The notes: generated by a model from the letters alone, not told the origin. A stretch of 64,000 nucleotides of DNA from Mixophyes australis (GCA_036250195.1 JAVHZZ010000009.1:95713771-95777770), one strand, 5' to 3'; shown: positions 50,199-61,546, counted from the stretch's first letter. Translations and numbers: made by a program.

Positions 50199-51291
50199 GC
50201 AGGGGCCTATTTATCTGGTGATAAGGATTTTTTATTGTGGTAATAAAAATAATTTATTTCTGCAATATACACCCCTGATCCTGAAGAGAACAATAGCGAT
50301 ATTCAGCTGCCTTGGCGATACTGGCCTGGAGCGGGTTAACTTACGGCTTCGCTGGACCAGTCTTTGCAGATGCATTCACCTGATTTGGGCTTTCAGGTCC
50401 ACGAATGTAGTAATAATAACATTTTCAAAAAGTTTTTAACAAAAGTATCAATTTATTAAAATATTTTTTTTAAAAAAAATGTTACAAACCTTCACTCATT
50501 AATAATGCTTTATTCAAAAGAATAAATTATTTTAATCCTGCCATCCTGAGATGGTGATAACAAAGTAGGTTTTGTGGCAGTACAAGTACTTACAAAATAT
50601 GCTTCCCCATGCAAAGGTATGGGGCAGCATTTGAAAAGTTACCCATAGATAGAAATGTATATGTTGCTATGAGCACACCATCTTTTCCCCTTGCCCGCTT
50701 TCATAAATGTCCCTGGCCTGTAGTAAATTGATAGGTTACATTCGCACACATATGGGTCCTGAATAAGTCTCAATCAGCCAAAGGCAGCTAAATTCAACTG
50801 TAGAGCAGCAGGTTGTAGACACTTGTTTGGCAGTAAAGGACCAGGTTCAGACATTTCCTATTTCATATAAAAAGGCTATTTTCATAAGATATTCTAAATT
50901 CACTTCCTGCAAATTCTTACAACAGTTGTGTGAATACAGGATGTTGCTGCATGATATATTTATTACATGTAACAGTTAACCAGACAAAAGAGTGGAAATG
51001 CTTTGATCATAATCTTCATTGGCCAACTGTTTATTATGTGGAAATGTTCAAAATCTTTGTTTCCCCATTTATTTAAGCTATTGTATTTACTATCATAGGA
51101 TAAACAGCAATATTACATTTGAACAAGCAGCTATTCTTTTCTGAAACACCCATGTACCAATGATGCAAGAAATTGAGCAATTCTGCATGTAACTTTGGAA
51201 TTTATCCAGTGAAATCGTGCTTTAAGTGTTCAATATGTGTTTTTCTATCATGGAGATTAATTATTACATAATCTTTCCCTCTGTGTAAAAG
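50199..51291. other. Intronic, possible further MITE, no gene
   Basis: CAGGGGCCTATTTATC at 50201 and CATAAATGTCCCTGGCCTG near 50720 are roughly complementary and may bound a ~0.5-kb element. Too diverged to call. Confidence 0.35.
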
Positions 51292-51590
51292 CATACTTGC
51301 CAACTTTCTAAAGTTGGCTTCCGGGAGCCTGCCGGGGGAGGTGGGCGTGATGGGGGGCGGGGCTCCAAAATTTGCGTAATTTTGGCCCCGCCCCCGTGAC
51401 GTAATGACACAAACGCGTCATTTCACTGCAGGGGACGGGGCCAAACGCCGCATTTCAAGGTGGACCTAATTCTGCCCACTTCACTAGGAAGTGGGCAGAT
51501 GCGGGAGATTGCCACACTCTCCCGGGAGTACGTGAGACTCACGCGAAATGCGGGAGTCTCCCGGATATTCCGGGAGAAATGGCAAGTATG
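51292..51590. mobile_element. CATACTTGCC-family element, TSD TGTAAAAG
   Basis: Clean copy of 299 bp. Ends CATACTTGCCAACTTTC and ATGGCAAGTATG. Exact 8-bp flanks TGTAAAAG at 51284-51291 and 51591-51598. Interior has CCCGGGAG-type short palindromes, GTGACGTAATGACAC, and a CCCACTTCACTAGGAAGTGGG hairpin. Confidence 0.92.
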
Positions 51591-51598
51591 TGTAAAAG

Positions 51599-54453
51599 GA
51601 GCAACTAAATTTGCTATTAATACATTATACAAACCATAGCCTTTATTGTCATGTATTTGTCTAAAACTTGCATTATAGTGGCACACTAAGGACGTGTTGA
51701 CATACACGACTACTAAAGTGTGGCCAGTAGCAGTAATTATGAATAGCTTTCCAGACCAAATAAAGTGTATTTAATGCGAAGATATGAAGGCAGATATTAG
51801 GCCTACAATCCAAATCCATCTCCACTTTACAACAGAGATCCATCAGGGAATGATGCCGGGGGGATTGTGGGAAACCTTACTTGATCCGTAAGGTCTGTAA
51901 CACAGATGAGGTTGCCACCTGGCCGGTAAAAATGGGAACTGATTCCAATGTTATGAAATGCAGCAGGAACATAACAGAAATAGGAACAGTAATTTTTTCC
52001 AGAACAAGTGGCAATTTTAAATGCAGATGTTTTTTTCCATTGTCCCATACATTAGCATCTGGCACTGGATGGGAAACATTGAAGTTTGATATTCATAATC
52101 TAAAAGCTGCAGGAGAAGGTAGAATATTCTTGGATATAGTTTCACATTCCAGTCAAATATTTTTTGACATTTCGGTTTCATGTAATCAAAAGCCATTGGG
52201 GACAATGAAAATAAAGTAGCATATAGAAAGTATTAATGCATATTACAGTATTCCTAATGGTACAAATAGATGTTCTGATAATCACTACAAAGTATCCCAA
52301 ACACTTTAAAAGCCCAGGAATAATAACTTTCTTCCACCTACCTCCATCTTTGTGCAGGGCGTCTGTGGAAGCTATGATGGGATAACACTGTTGCATCTTA
52401 GCAACAGGAGGTTCCTCTTCAGCGGAACGGGATGAAACACTCACTCTTCTGTAGGACTGAGTTGTGCAATGTACAATGACCGCCATACACAAAGCACAGT
52501 TGTCAGTGTGCAGCTGTCAATCATTATACACTGCATGGCTCCATCACAGAAGTGTAGCAGTTGTGATCCCTGCTGCCCCCTTCTGGTACAAAAAAACAGA
52601 CAGACAGAAGAGGTGCGGGTATTTCAACCCTGTCAGGAGAGATAATGTGCAAGTGGCTGTCCAGCACACGTGTCCCCTGCTATAAAGTAACATTGTTACC
52701 AAAGGTTTCACAAGGAGATGGAAATGCTTTGCTCTGTCCTGTTCTAAGTGGAATAGGTTATCAGAAAACTTGTGTTAAAAAAGTCTTAAGACTTGGAAAA
52801 AGTGGGAGCACTTTTGCATAAATGTGGCAGCATGCAGTGAGCACTACCTAACTACTTTCTGAATAATAGAGCTGTTTTGGCAGCCATGAAAAGACAAAGC
52901 GACATAGTTCAACCTCCTCTACAGCAAGGCATCTCTTTCTGTTCTACATGTTCCCCTAGGGCCACTATAGACAGATATAAAGGGTACTATGGCCTGCTAA
53001 ATTTAAATCAAAATATAAGCTTATTCTATTAGCAGTGAATAAAGAAAAGTCAGTATAAAATCATAGGAGGAAATGAGTTAAAATACACACATTAAATAAA
53101 AACTATTTCATGAGTTTGCCATCTACTTAAAGCAGTAATTCCATGTTGAGCAGACAGGTTTTGGAATGCCCCTCTGAGCTCCGTGCACTTCAAAATCCTC
53201 CCCTTCCTCGCCCCTCTTCCTCCCTTCACATGACATGCTGAGAGCTGTCTGAGTAACAGGCAGACATATTGTTTTGCAACCTCTAGAGAGATTTTAAAAA
53301 GGAGATAATGAGTTATAGGACAGCTAACAAAAAATTTCAGATTCATGCTTAAAGAGTACTTTTTACGTTTTATTTAATGAAAAGATAAAGCTTCTATGTG
53401 GATCTGTTGCGTTAGCTTGTTCCCTCCCACAAATACATAATTCTATCTTTCACATCCATCTTATTGTCTCCAATCAGCCTAGACACAGCGGAGGCAGTCA
53501 GTGTGTGTGCCCTGAACCTATATCCTTGAGAATATAACCCATCAACTCACTAGCAGCGTGTCAAATAATGGAGGCAGATGTAACTAGATTCTAGTCACAC
53601 ATCACAGTATTTGTAAGCTCATGAATATTGGTTCAGTTTTCAGATTTCTGTTGCACATGAAAATAAAACATGACATTCATAGGTAATTAATATGTATAAA
53701 ATACTTTTGCTTCTAGGATGCTGATAGCAGCATCTCCTTACCAAGCAATGTTTTTTTAATCATCATAATTTTAGTCACGCTCGTTCCCATAACAGCTGCT
53801 TTTTATAATTGACTGAAATTAAATCATTTTGTGCACTTGATTAAAAACATTTTGAAAGGGGTAATAAAAATTGTGGCCAACGGTAGCTCATTTGCTGTAA
53901 TTTTATTTTTTTGTGTGATATATTTAAATTTTACACCTGGATATTTAGTTTACTCAGTTTAAGCATAGTGGTAAATAGATCCTTAGGTAGCAGGTGGCTA
54001 TAAGATCATGTTTCAGAACTTGGCGACAACAGGATAAACCAGATGGTGCAAAGGGAGTTACACTGTTGTCTACACTTTGTGGAAGCAGCCATTTTGCCAA
54101 CTATACCAATGCTCATTATAATGCACTAGTAATGTGACATCACTGCGGCATACCTCCCGTCTGTCCCGATTGTGGCGGGTCAGTCGAAATACGTGGGGGA
54201 CTGTCCTGTTGTGACACTGTCAGCACATTTGTTCAGACCTGTGAGAAGTTAGAAGATATGTACGGTCTTTTATTGGGGGGAGGGGACTAGGGGCTGCGTA
54301 ACACTTTGGGAGCGCTGGCTATGGATTTAGCACACCTTTAGTGAGGCATGACCATGCTCGTTCTGGCACGCTGAATTTATTCCGATCTCTACAAGGTTGA
54401 GAGCTATGCTGATGCATGTGACACAAAGAAATGTAATTTGTTTATAGTAAACT
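51599..54453. other. Intronic, diverged repeat debris, no gene
   Basis: GGTTGCCACCTGGCCGGTAA near 51910 and a CATACCTCCCGTCTGTCCCG start near 54149 look like old repeat ends. The 112-codon plus-strand opening at 51881-52219 overlaps the first and is not a credible gene. No exon found. Confidence 0.5.
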
Positions 54454-54542
54454 TCATCATCATCGCCATTTATTCCGCAGCGCTGTACAGAGAACTCACT
54501 CACATCAGTCCCTGCCCCATTGAATCTTACAGTCTAAATTCC

Positions 54543-54573
<31 letters not shown>

Positions 54574-54776
54574 ACTAGGGTCAATTTTAATAGCAGCCAA
54601 TTAACCTACTAGTATGTTTTTGGAGTGTGGGAGGAAACCGGAGCACCCAGAGGTAACCCACGCAAACACAGGGAGAACATACAAATTCCACACGGATAAG
54701 GCCATGGTCAGAAATTGAACTCATGACCCCAGTGCTGTGAGGCAGAAGTGCTAACCACTTAGCCACCGTGCTGCCC
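54454..54776 (-). mobile_element. V-SINE-like element
   Basis: Minus-sense head GGGCAGCACGGTGGCTAAGT at the right end, centre intact, about 17 nt of the GGCGCTATATA tail deleted. No clear duplication. Confidence 0.88.
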
Positions 54777-54803
54777 ACACTTAAACGTAATATTGGTTCA
54801 GCC

Positions 54804-55042
54804 CAGGGGCGGATCTAGAAAAGTATCCTACCCGGGGCGATTTAGGCCCCGCCCCCTTTTTGACTTCAAGGCTGCCAGCGGCTGCACAATATGTGCAGGT
54901 CCGCTCGGCAGTGACAATGTGCTGCCCGGCTGCTCTGATTGTGTTTTAAACACAATTAGAGCAGCCGGGCAGCACACTGTCACTGCCGAGCGGACCTGCA
55001 CATATTGTGCAGTCGCCGGCAGCAAGCCCATGCTAGGGGCTG
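54804..55042. mobile_element. hAT-like element with a ~73-bp-arm palindrome, TSD GTTCAGCC
   Basis: Exact 8-bp flanks GTTCAGCC at 54796-54803 and 55043-55050. Left end CAGGGGCGGATCTAG. Within it 54871-55023 is an almost perfect palindrome centred on TTTTAAA near 54947, GC-rich and therefore a very stable potential hairpin. Openings on both strands reflect the symmetry only. Confidence 0.88.
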
Positions 55043-55050
55043 GTTCAGCC

Positions 55051-55709
55051 TAGTGGCAGCCTCCGCAATATGTATGTGACAGATTGACTCTAATACAGTA
55101 CAATGGTAGACGTGGATGATTTTTGTTTCTTGCAATACTAATTATTTTTCAGCAAAACAGAATATGGGACATAATGTCCCACATTCTGGTAATTGCTTAT
55201 GAATTCCATCTATGTGGTTTACCTTAAAGTGTTGCAATCAATCAAAAATTGGCTCTACAAATATTCTTGAGCACATTCAATTGAGAAAGCTGTACTATCC
55301 ATTGCTGCAATGTGTAAACCCCATTGCCTGGCTTAACCAATATGGCCCATAATCGTGATTCGTAAAACAAGAAAACAATTTGACATGAATTGAAGTTGAC
55401 ATAGATTTTTATCAGTTCAGGTTCCAAATCAATTTCTGCCAGCAAACTGCAGCACATTTGCTCATAGTGGGTGATTTCTGTTGAACTGCCAAATGTTTTG
55501 GTTAAAACCAAGTTTCTGAGCAATAATTTGTATAAACAAATAACAAAATGGAATGAATACAATCAAGTTGACCTATTCACCTAAACACAGTTGGTGGTTC
55601 CATGTTGAGGTCTGCATCATTATACAGCCTACCAATTACGTTCGGAGTCAGTGACATCACTTGGGCTCTGCCTGACTAATATTCATGAGGTCTGACTTAT
55701 AATCTTGCC
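55051..55709. other. Intronic, no gene seen
   Basis: A 106-codon minus-strand opening at 55242-55562 lacks similarity and splice support. Confidence 0.5.
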
Positions 55710-55875
55710 CAGAGCCATGACTAGGGTTGTGCGATAGGGGTGACCGCCCAGGACGCAACACTGAAGTGGGGAGCAGCTGATGAATATTTTAGGTTCATTT
55801 GGTTAAAATTGAGAGCTAGGATGGTGGCAATTTAGTTTCTCGCCCCAGGTACTAATATTTGAAGTTATGGCTCAG
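55710..55875. mobile_element. hAT-like element related to 46865-46992
   Basis: Ends CAGAGCCATGACTAGG and TTATGGCTCAG. Flanks ATCTTGCC and ATCTTACG match at six of eight positions. About 166 bp, non-coding. Confidence 0.7.
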
Positions 55876-56134
55876 ATCTTACGGGCTCTAGTTCTTAGTG
55901 AACTGATCATGTGGCTATAGCCAATTACTTCAGTCTACAATGAGGCCTCCTCTTGCTGTTGGACAACTTTGAAAACAACTTTCTTTTTAACCATATAAAA
56001 AAAACAAAAAAAAACATTTACAAATAGTTTTAAAGGGAAAATTAATTCACTGACGAATTAACTATTTTTTCCTCCCCCAAAAATGAGAAATATTTTCATG
56101 AAACCAACTGTGCGACATTCACTTGTCTCTTAAG

Positions 56135-56427
56135 CATACCTGCCAACTCTCCCGGAATGTCCGGGAGACTCCCGCATTTCGGGTGAGTCTCACGGACTCC
56201 CGATAGAGTATGACAATCACCGCATCTGCCCACTTCCTAGTGAAGTGGGGAGAATTAGGTCCAAAACGCCGCGATTCTCTGGGAATTACGGCATTTGGCC
56301 CCAGTGTAAAATTTCGTGTTTGTGTCATTACGTCACGGGGGCGGGTCCAAAATCACGCGATTTCGGAGCCCCGCCCACCTCCCACAGCAGGCTCCCGGAA
56401 GCCAACTTTAGAAAGTTGGTAAGTATG
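56135..56427. mobile_element. CATACTTGCC-family element, TSD CTCTTAAG
   Basis: 293 bp. Ends CATACCTGCCAACTCTCCCG and GAAAGTTGGTAAGTATG. Exact 8-bp flanks CTCTTAAG at 56127-56134 and 56428-56435. Orientation opposite to 51292-51590. Confidence 0.92.
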
Positions 56428-56557
56428 CTCTTAAGTCCTACCAGAGTCCTACTAACACATTCTAGTGATCTAGGTGAGGGAGGTTCTTGGCCCAATGCAC
56501 ACCTTCATGTATTTTTCATCCCCTACTTCCCCGATAACCTTATAAAATGATGTAAGT

Positions 56558-56770
56558 CATACTTGCCAACTTATGGCAAGTATGATCCAGGAGTCTGCCG
56601 GGGAAGGTGGGCGTGCAGGGGGCGGGGCTGCAAAAATTGCTACATTTTGGCGGTGAATCGCGGCGTTTTGGACCTAATTCTGCCCACTTCACTAGGAAGT
56701 GGGCAGAACCGGGAGATTGCCACACTCTCCCGGTAGTCCGTAAGACATTTCGGGAGAGTTGGCAAGTATG
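56558..56770. mobile_element. CATACTTGCC-family element, shortened, TSD ATGTAAGT
   Basis: Exact 8-bp flanks ATGTAAGT at 56550-56557 and 56771-56778. The left end is followed at once by TATGGCAAGTATGATCC, a right-end-like sequence facing it, so a terminal rearrangement occurred before or during insertion. Confidence 0.88.
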
Positions 56771-56778
56771 ATGTAAGT

Positions 56779-57834
56779 AAACAGAGTCCATTAATAGAAT
56801 TCAATCTGCGAGCATAGGTCAAGCATAAACCGGCCTGTTCATGTGCCTACTTGAACAGTACTATCCTATGTCAACATTTGATTTTCCCATTTACCAATGT
56901 AGATGTAATATAATGTACCAAAGAGCCAACAAAATTCTCCAATTCCCTATTCCTACTTTATCATGCAGGTTCCCCACTGTGCGTTACACAGAATATAGAT
57001 AGTTTATGCCTCTTGGAGACTTTTCTTCCAATAGGATAAAGTACCTAAAAGGCTGTTCTTACTGGTTTATGTCACAACAGCTGTGTCTTTCTCTCTGCTC
57101 TGCTGTTTGCTACGAGGATCAAATTACATGTCTTTGTGTTCCCACTCCAACTGGCAGCCGTCCACATTCCTTTTCAGTACACAAGCTGCACCTCTTTCCA
57201 TTATATGGAGGGGGGGGGAAACAATGTGTGCAGCTTAAGTTCCAGTCTTAAATTGAACCAGATCCTTTTATTACAAATAGTGTGCCGTTCAACAGTGCAG
57301 AATCGGGGCAGTTTAATAAATAAGAAATAGAATGACCACAAAAATAAGAGGACCTGGCTATCTGGCTGTTGATGCCACCATTAGTGCCCTTGCTAAATAC
57401 GTTGAAAGTCAAAGTTTTGGTACCATCTTTAGAGCAGTGAAGTGGCATTTACTGTACTCCTCTAATTACAATAGAAACAAACGTTAGATTAAAGGGTTAA
57501 TAAAAAAATCCAACTGCACTGTGGCAGTATTTTTTTTTTATGAATTTGCCACAGCAATCTAATCAATATGGTCACTGTTTGCAATGTCATTTTTATCACA
57601 ATTTCTTCCTTATGTACAAATGTGCTGAACATGTTAACGCTATACAAATATTTCAGGGCATACTTTCTTTCTTGTGGCAAAACATGAAAAATCACTAAGG
57701 TATTTGTGTAATATTATTAATAATAATAATAATAATAATAAAATATAATTTGTAGACATCTGGCACCCTGCATGCTAGTATTCTAATCTGAATCACAGTC
57801 ACCGTTCAACTCTTTTTGCCAATATGCAATATAT
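56779..57834. other. Intronic, (AAT)n array, no gene
   Basis: Only the microsatellite at 57712-57741 is supported. Confidence 0.5.
57712..57741. repeat. (AAT)n microsatellite
   Basis: About ten trinucleotide units. Confidence 0.95.
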
Positions 57835-58138
57835 CATACTTGCCAACTCTCCCGGAATGTCTGGGAGACTCCCGCATTTCGGGTGAGTCTCACAGACTCC
57901 CGGGAGAGTATGGCAATCTCCCGGATCTCCCCACTTCCTACTGAAGTGGGCAGAATTAGGTCCAAAACGCCGCAATTCTGCAGGAATCGCAGCATTTGGC
58001 CACGCCCCCCAGTGTAAAATGACTTTGCGTCATTACGTCAATATATTGCATACTTAACAACTTTCTGAAGTTGGCTTCCGGGAGCCTGCCATGGGAGGTG
58101 GGCGTGGCTTCAAAAATCGCATCATTTTGGTAAGTATG
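57835..58138. mobile_element. Two part-elements of the CATACTTGCC family sharing target copies
   Basis: 57835-58038 starts with the family end but stops before the right end. 58049-58138 starts with CATACTTAACAACTTTC and ends TAAGTATG. CAATATAT occurs at 57827-57834 and 58039-58046, and CAAAATAT at 58139-58146: three versions of one target site. Suggests tandem insertion or internal rearrangement. Confidence 0.8.
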
Positions 58139-58912
58139 CAAAATATTGATCCAGTAATCATTGAAAATGCCCTATGTTTTAGATACTATTCCGAAACTAA
58201 ATAGGTGTGGGCATAGGTAATTCATCCTAAAGCAAAGAGGTTAATCAATCAATTACAAACTTGATAAGATAGCTAGATGTGTATATACATGCACATATAT
58301 TATATGCACACAAATATACATAAACACACACACACACGCGTATGCATTTTATTAAAACTCATAATTATTCTCAAATCTGTTTGTCTGGTGTTTTATTGCA
58401 GTTTCTTTAGCATGGCATTTCCTCACAGTTCCTCCTTGTCTATTATCCTCCCGTTTCAGAGCTATTCTGGTACTTATCTCTCCGTAAAATACGCTTCCTT
58501 CCTGACCTTTGTTATATCCAGAATAAGCAAGGTACTTGGAAAAATGTGATAGCTTTTCATAGTGCAAACTATTCATTTAGTGGGGGGGGGGGGGATTTCT
58601 CTGCTATGAAAGCAGACTTACAAGAGTAGAGAGGCCTTTGAGAACTGAACAACCACACAAGAGAAGCATCTTCTAGGTATTATTCTTCAAGATAACTTAC
58701 ATAGAATTCTATCAGACCCAGAAGCACAAAGGCGCATTTGTGAGTTGTGCTTTGTCTAGCCGGAGGAGACGTTTTTTTTTGCACTCTCTGCCTCCCAATG
58801 TGTGCTCTAGAAGAGCAGTATTTTGCTTTATTTAAGCCACTCCCTGTATTTCAGTGGATATTTTATTTTATTTTATTGACACACTATGCAGATAGTAACC
58901 AAGTTTTCTTAC
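58139..58912. other. Intron sequence next to the large exon's donor
   Basis: A (CA)n-type run near 58321-58337 and a G run near 58581-58593. No other feature. Confidence 0.5.
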
Positions 58913-60589
58913 CTGTCTGGACTGAGCAGGCAAACCACTGGACTGCATTTGTCTCTGCATCTGGGAAGGTTGCATTAGTTGCCTGATCTGTTGCTGGAGA
59001 AATTGATTTTTGATGACTTGCTGAGGCTGCTGCACCGCTGGAGGTTGGTGTTGTTGCTGTTGTTGTTGTTGCTGTTGCTGTTGCTGCTGCTGCTGCTGCT
59101 GAAGATAATGAATTAACGACCCAGGGTTAGGCGACAAGTTCATTTTCTGGCCAGAAGAATCAGGTGCAAAATGAGACAGTGGCTTGGTATTGTTAAAAGA
59201 AAACTGATCATGACCTACTGGGTTGTCGCCGACTATCCCAGTCTGCAAACCATTGGAAGGCTGCTGCATTATCATGTTCATGTTTTTTGGCTGATTAGTG
59301 GTCATTGACTTGAAGAGTGAATTCTGTAGACTGGGCTGGCTGCCTGTCGGAGCGAGGCTGGACATCAGAGTGTTCTGGGGACTAAATGGCTGCTGATGCA
59401 AGGCTGGGCTTGAAAGCTTCTCTGGCTGATAGGGTGGAGAAGGGCCAGCATTGGCAGGTGCCATGTTTGGAACCATGTTATTTTGGGGGCTTTTTATGGT
59501 GTTTGCCGGAATGTTGTTTGAGGTCATATTCTGCAACATGGAGTTCTGAGGACTGAAAGGTTGCTGGTTAAGAGCCGGACTTGCAATCTTCTCTGACACA
59601 TAAGGTGGAGAAGGCCTGTTGGTTGGATTGCTGGTAGAAGATATGCTTGATAACAGAGTGTTCTGTGAGCCTTGAATGGTATTTCCCTGTAAACTGCCTG
59701 TGCTCATATTAGATACCATGATATTTTGTGGACTAAAAGGCTGCTGAGGAGAGGATCCAGGTCTGTAGGGTGGAGAGAGACCTGTAGGCGAAATTGTTGG
59801 CCAGTTAGGTGTCGGCACTTGCTGCTTGCCTGAAGATCCTTGTTTGCTTGCAGCCAGTTGTTTCAGCTGTTGTGCATGCCAGTTTGCACCAGGCATGCTA
59901 GCCATTGACACAGGTAACATAGACTGTGACTGACTCTTACTCTGAGCTGTGGGAATGGGTGACTGAACAGGCTTGTTTGATGGAGTAATAGAATAATTTG
60001 TTCCAGCAGACGAGGGTCTAATTTGAGGGGAACCAACATTGGCAGAACTGCAACCACCAGAGAAATCCTTGTTAGAGATATGGTTGTCCAAGTGAGATGA
60101 TTGTGGTGGGGAAAGTTTGGGTGTTGTACTTAGGGTTGGTTGCGAATGATTCATGTCAGGTAAGATGATATCCAAATCATTTGGAGATGGATCGGGCATT
60201 TTGGTTAACTCTTCCAAGAGGTCCTGTAGTTCTTGGTCCACAGAGTGTAAATTGTTGTTTTTTTCTTCATATGGTACCTTCTGACCCATATCTGTACTCT
60301 GCGATACAGAGAACGGAGAAGCCATACCTCTTCCATTCATATGATTATTTTCAAGAAGAACTTGATGACCACCGACCCCCAAGGATGAAGAGCTGTGATT
60401 GGTTGTGAATGGGGAGTGCTGCAAATCAGAACATGATACGCTGGAGCTCGTGCTTTGTGTTTGGCCCATAGGAAGTGTAACATCATCGAGACAGAGTCGT
60501 TTGTTGTCACTTGAAAATATGATGTCATTAATGCCAGAAGACACAGGGGAACGGTCATCTTCCACCTTTCTCTTTATGGATCCTTGCAG
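58913..60589 (-). CDS. MAMLD1: MAMLD1, large internal exon (559 codons)
   Basis: Encodes most of the co-activator. The acceptor is TTTTTCAG|CTG after a T-rich tract and the donor is CAG|GTAAGA, phase 0 at both ends; the open frame runs past both sites but those extensions are intron. Within exon codons 1-559: a basic KRK at 6-8; a second basic patch NKRLC at 29-33; an acidic helix-like segment at 117-131 containing LQDLL, an LxxLL form; HAQQLKQLAASKQ at 238-250, shared with MAML proteins; three related modules at about 272-295, 327-355 and 384-411 built on SPPY, SPAL and QQPFSPQN; FNNTKPLSHF at 465-474, again a MAML hallmark; and a run of 17 glutamines at 497-513. The glutamine run is encoded by mixed CAG/CAA (longest pure run six CAG), which should slow expansion. 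The rest is low-complexity S/P/Q/N, as expected for this family. No DNA-binding or catalytic domain is visible. Confidence 0.93.
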
Positions 60590-60794
60590 CTGAAAAACAA
60601 GAATAGACACTATTATTATCTCTACTTGTTAATCAAGACATGCAAGTGTCATTACACAAAATATCAGTTAAAAAAAAAAAAGATAGCACACAAGGAAGGT
60701 ATTGTAAATATTTATACAAAATAGGTCATTCTCATAATGATATATACAAACTGGAACGGTTACCTACTCACTAAAATATATGAAAGAGACTGTC
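60590..60794. other. MAMLD1: Upstream MAMLD1 intron, acceptor-proximal part
   Basis: Supplies the T-rich tract and AG for the large exon. AT-rich, otherwise unremarkable. No earlier exon is present between here and 64000. Confidence 0.6.
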
Positions 60795-61094
60795 ATCATC
60801 ATCACCATTTATATAGCGCCACCAATTCCGCAGCGCTGTACAGAGAATATTTGTCATTCACATAAGTCCCTGACCCATTGGAGATTACAGTCTAAATTTC
60901 CTAACATACACAGAGACTAGGGTTAATTTTGTCAACAGCCACTTAACCTACTAGTACGTTTTTGGAGTGTGGGAGGAAACCCACGCAAACACGGGGAGAA
61001 CATACAAACTCCACACAGATAAGGCCATGGTCAGGAATCAAATTCATGACCCCAGAGCTGTGAAACAAAACCACTAAGACACCGTGATGGCCCC
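60795..61094 (-). mobile_element. V-SINE-like element, TSD ACTGTC
   Basis: Flanks ACTGTC at 60789-60794 and 61095-61100. Diverged head, tail ATG repeats at the left. Inserted about 200 bp upstream of the large MAMLD1 exon in the same transcriptional direction. Confidence 0.87.
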
Positions 61095-61100
61095 ACTGTC

Positions 61101-61546
61101 TGTTATAAAACTGTATAACTCTTTACAGGACTGCAAGAAGATGCAGTGACAGAGGTCTCAGCTATTGGTATTCTGCATGTCTGCTACAGGCTGTGAACCC
61201 CCTGATACTGTAATATTGTGAGTATTGATATTACTTCTAAGCCTTTGAACTTGAAATGATCACTTCATACAAGGAAAGCAGTGTTAAATGAAAGTTCATC
61301 CCGCTTTCATTTGGTTCTATGTATTTACTATGATATATAAACTCCTATGCTTCGGACTGACACTTTGATGCTTCAGATATGGTCCTAAAACACCTCTTCA
61401 GTCACTTAAATGGGAGCCTTAAAAAAACCCAGCTAAAATGCAAGAGCGTTTTGTTTTAGAAAATGTCAACTACAGGTTGTGGAAATTGGGAATGGTCTCA
61501 TTTTCCATCCACCTGGACCTGTGGAAATAATTTAAAAAAACACCTA
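61101..61546. other. Intronic, no gene seen
   Basis: No supported feature. Confidence 0.5.

Larger units (their letters stand above)
8115..60589 (-). other. MAMLD1: MAMLD1 gene body (3' four coding exons and three introns)
   Basis: Gene-level entry joining the four coding exons. The introns are 58912-12751 (46,162 nt, phase 0), 12609-10345 (2,265 nt, phase 0) and 10262-9140 (1,123 nt, phase 1). All three have GT donors and AG acceptors, and the reading frame stays open across every junction. The joined product is 974 residues plus stop. The upstream end is missing: the large exon opens with an AG acceptor after a T-rich tract and reads straight into LQGSIKRK, which corresponds to the start of the second coding exon in Mastermind-like genes. 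Known of the family: MAMLD1 (human CXorf6) is a nuclear, non-DNA-binding co-activator reported to activate HES3 and linked to hypospadias. Assignment to MAMLD1 rather than MAML1-3 rests on the KRLCLDDVTLPMG-type block and the VDQELQDLLEELTKMPDPSP block, recalled as MAMLD1-specific. Confidence 0.9.

Noticed and set aside
51881..52219. 112-codon plus-strand opening, considered as an alternative exon or retrogene
   Set aside because: Wrong strand for MAMLD1; overlaps repeat-like sequence (GGTTGCCACCTGGCCGG); no similarity.
54793..55053. Overlapping plus and minus openings with similar composition
   Set aside because: Produced by the palindrome at 54871-55023; symmetry gives open frames on both strands.
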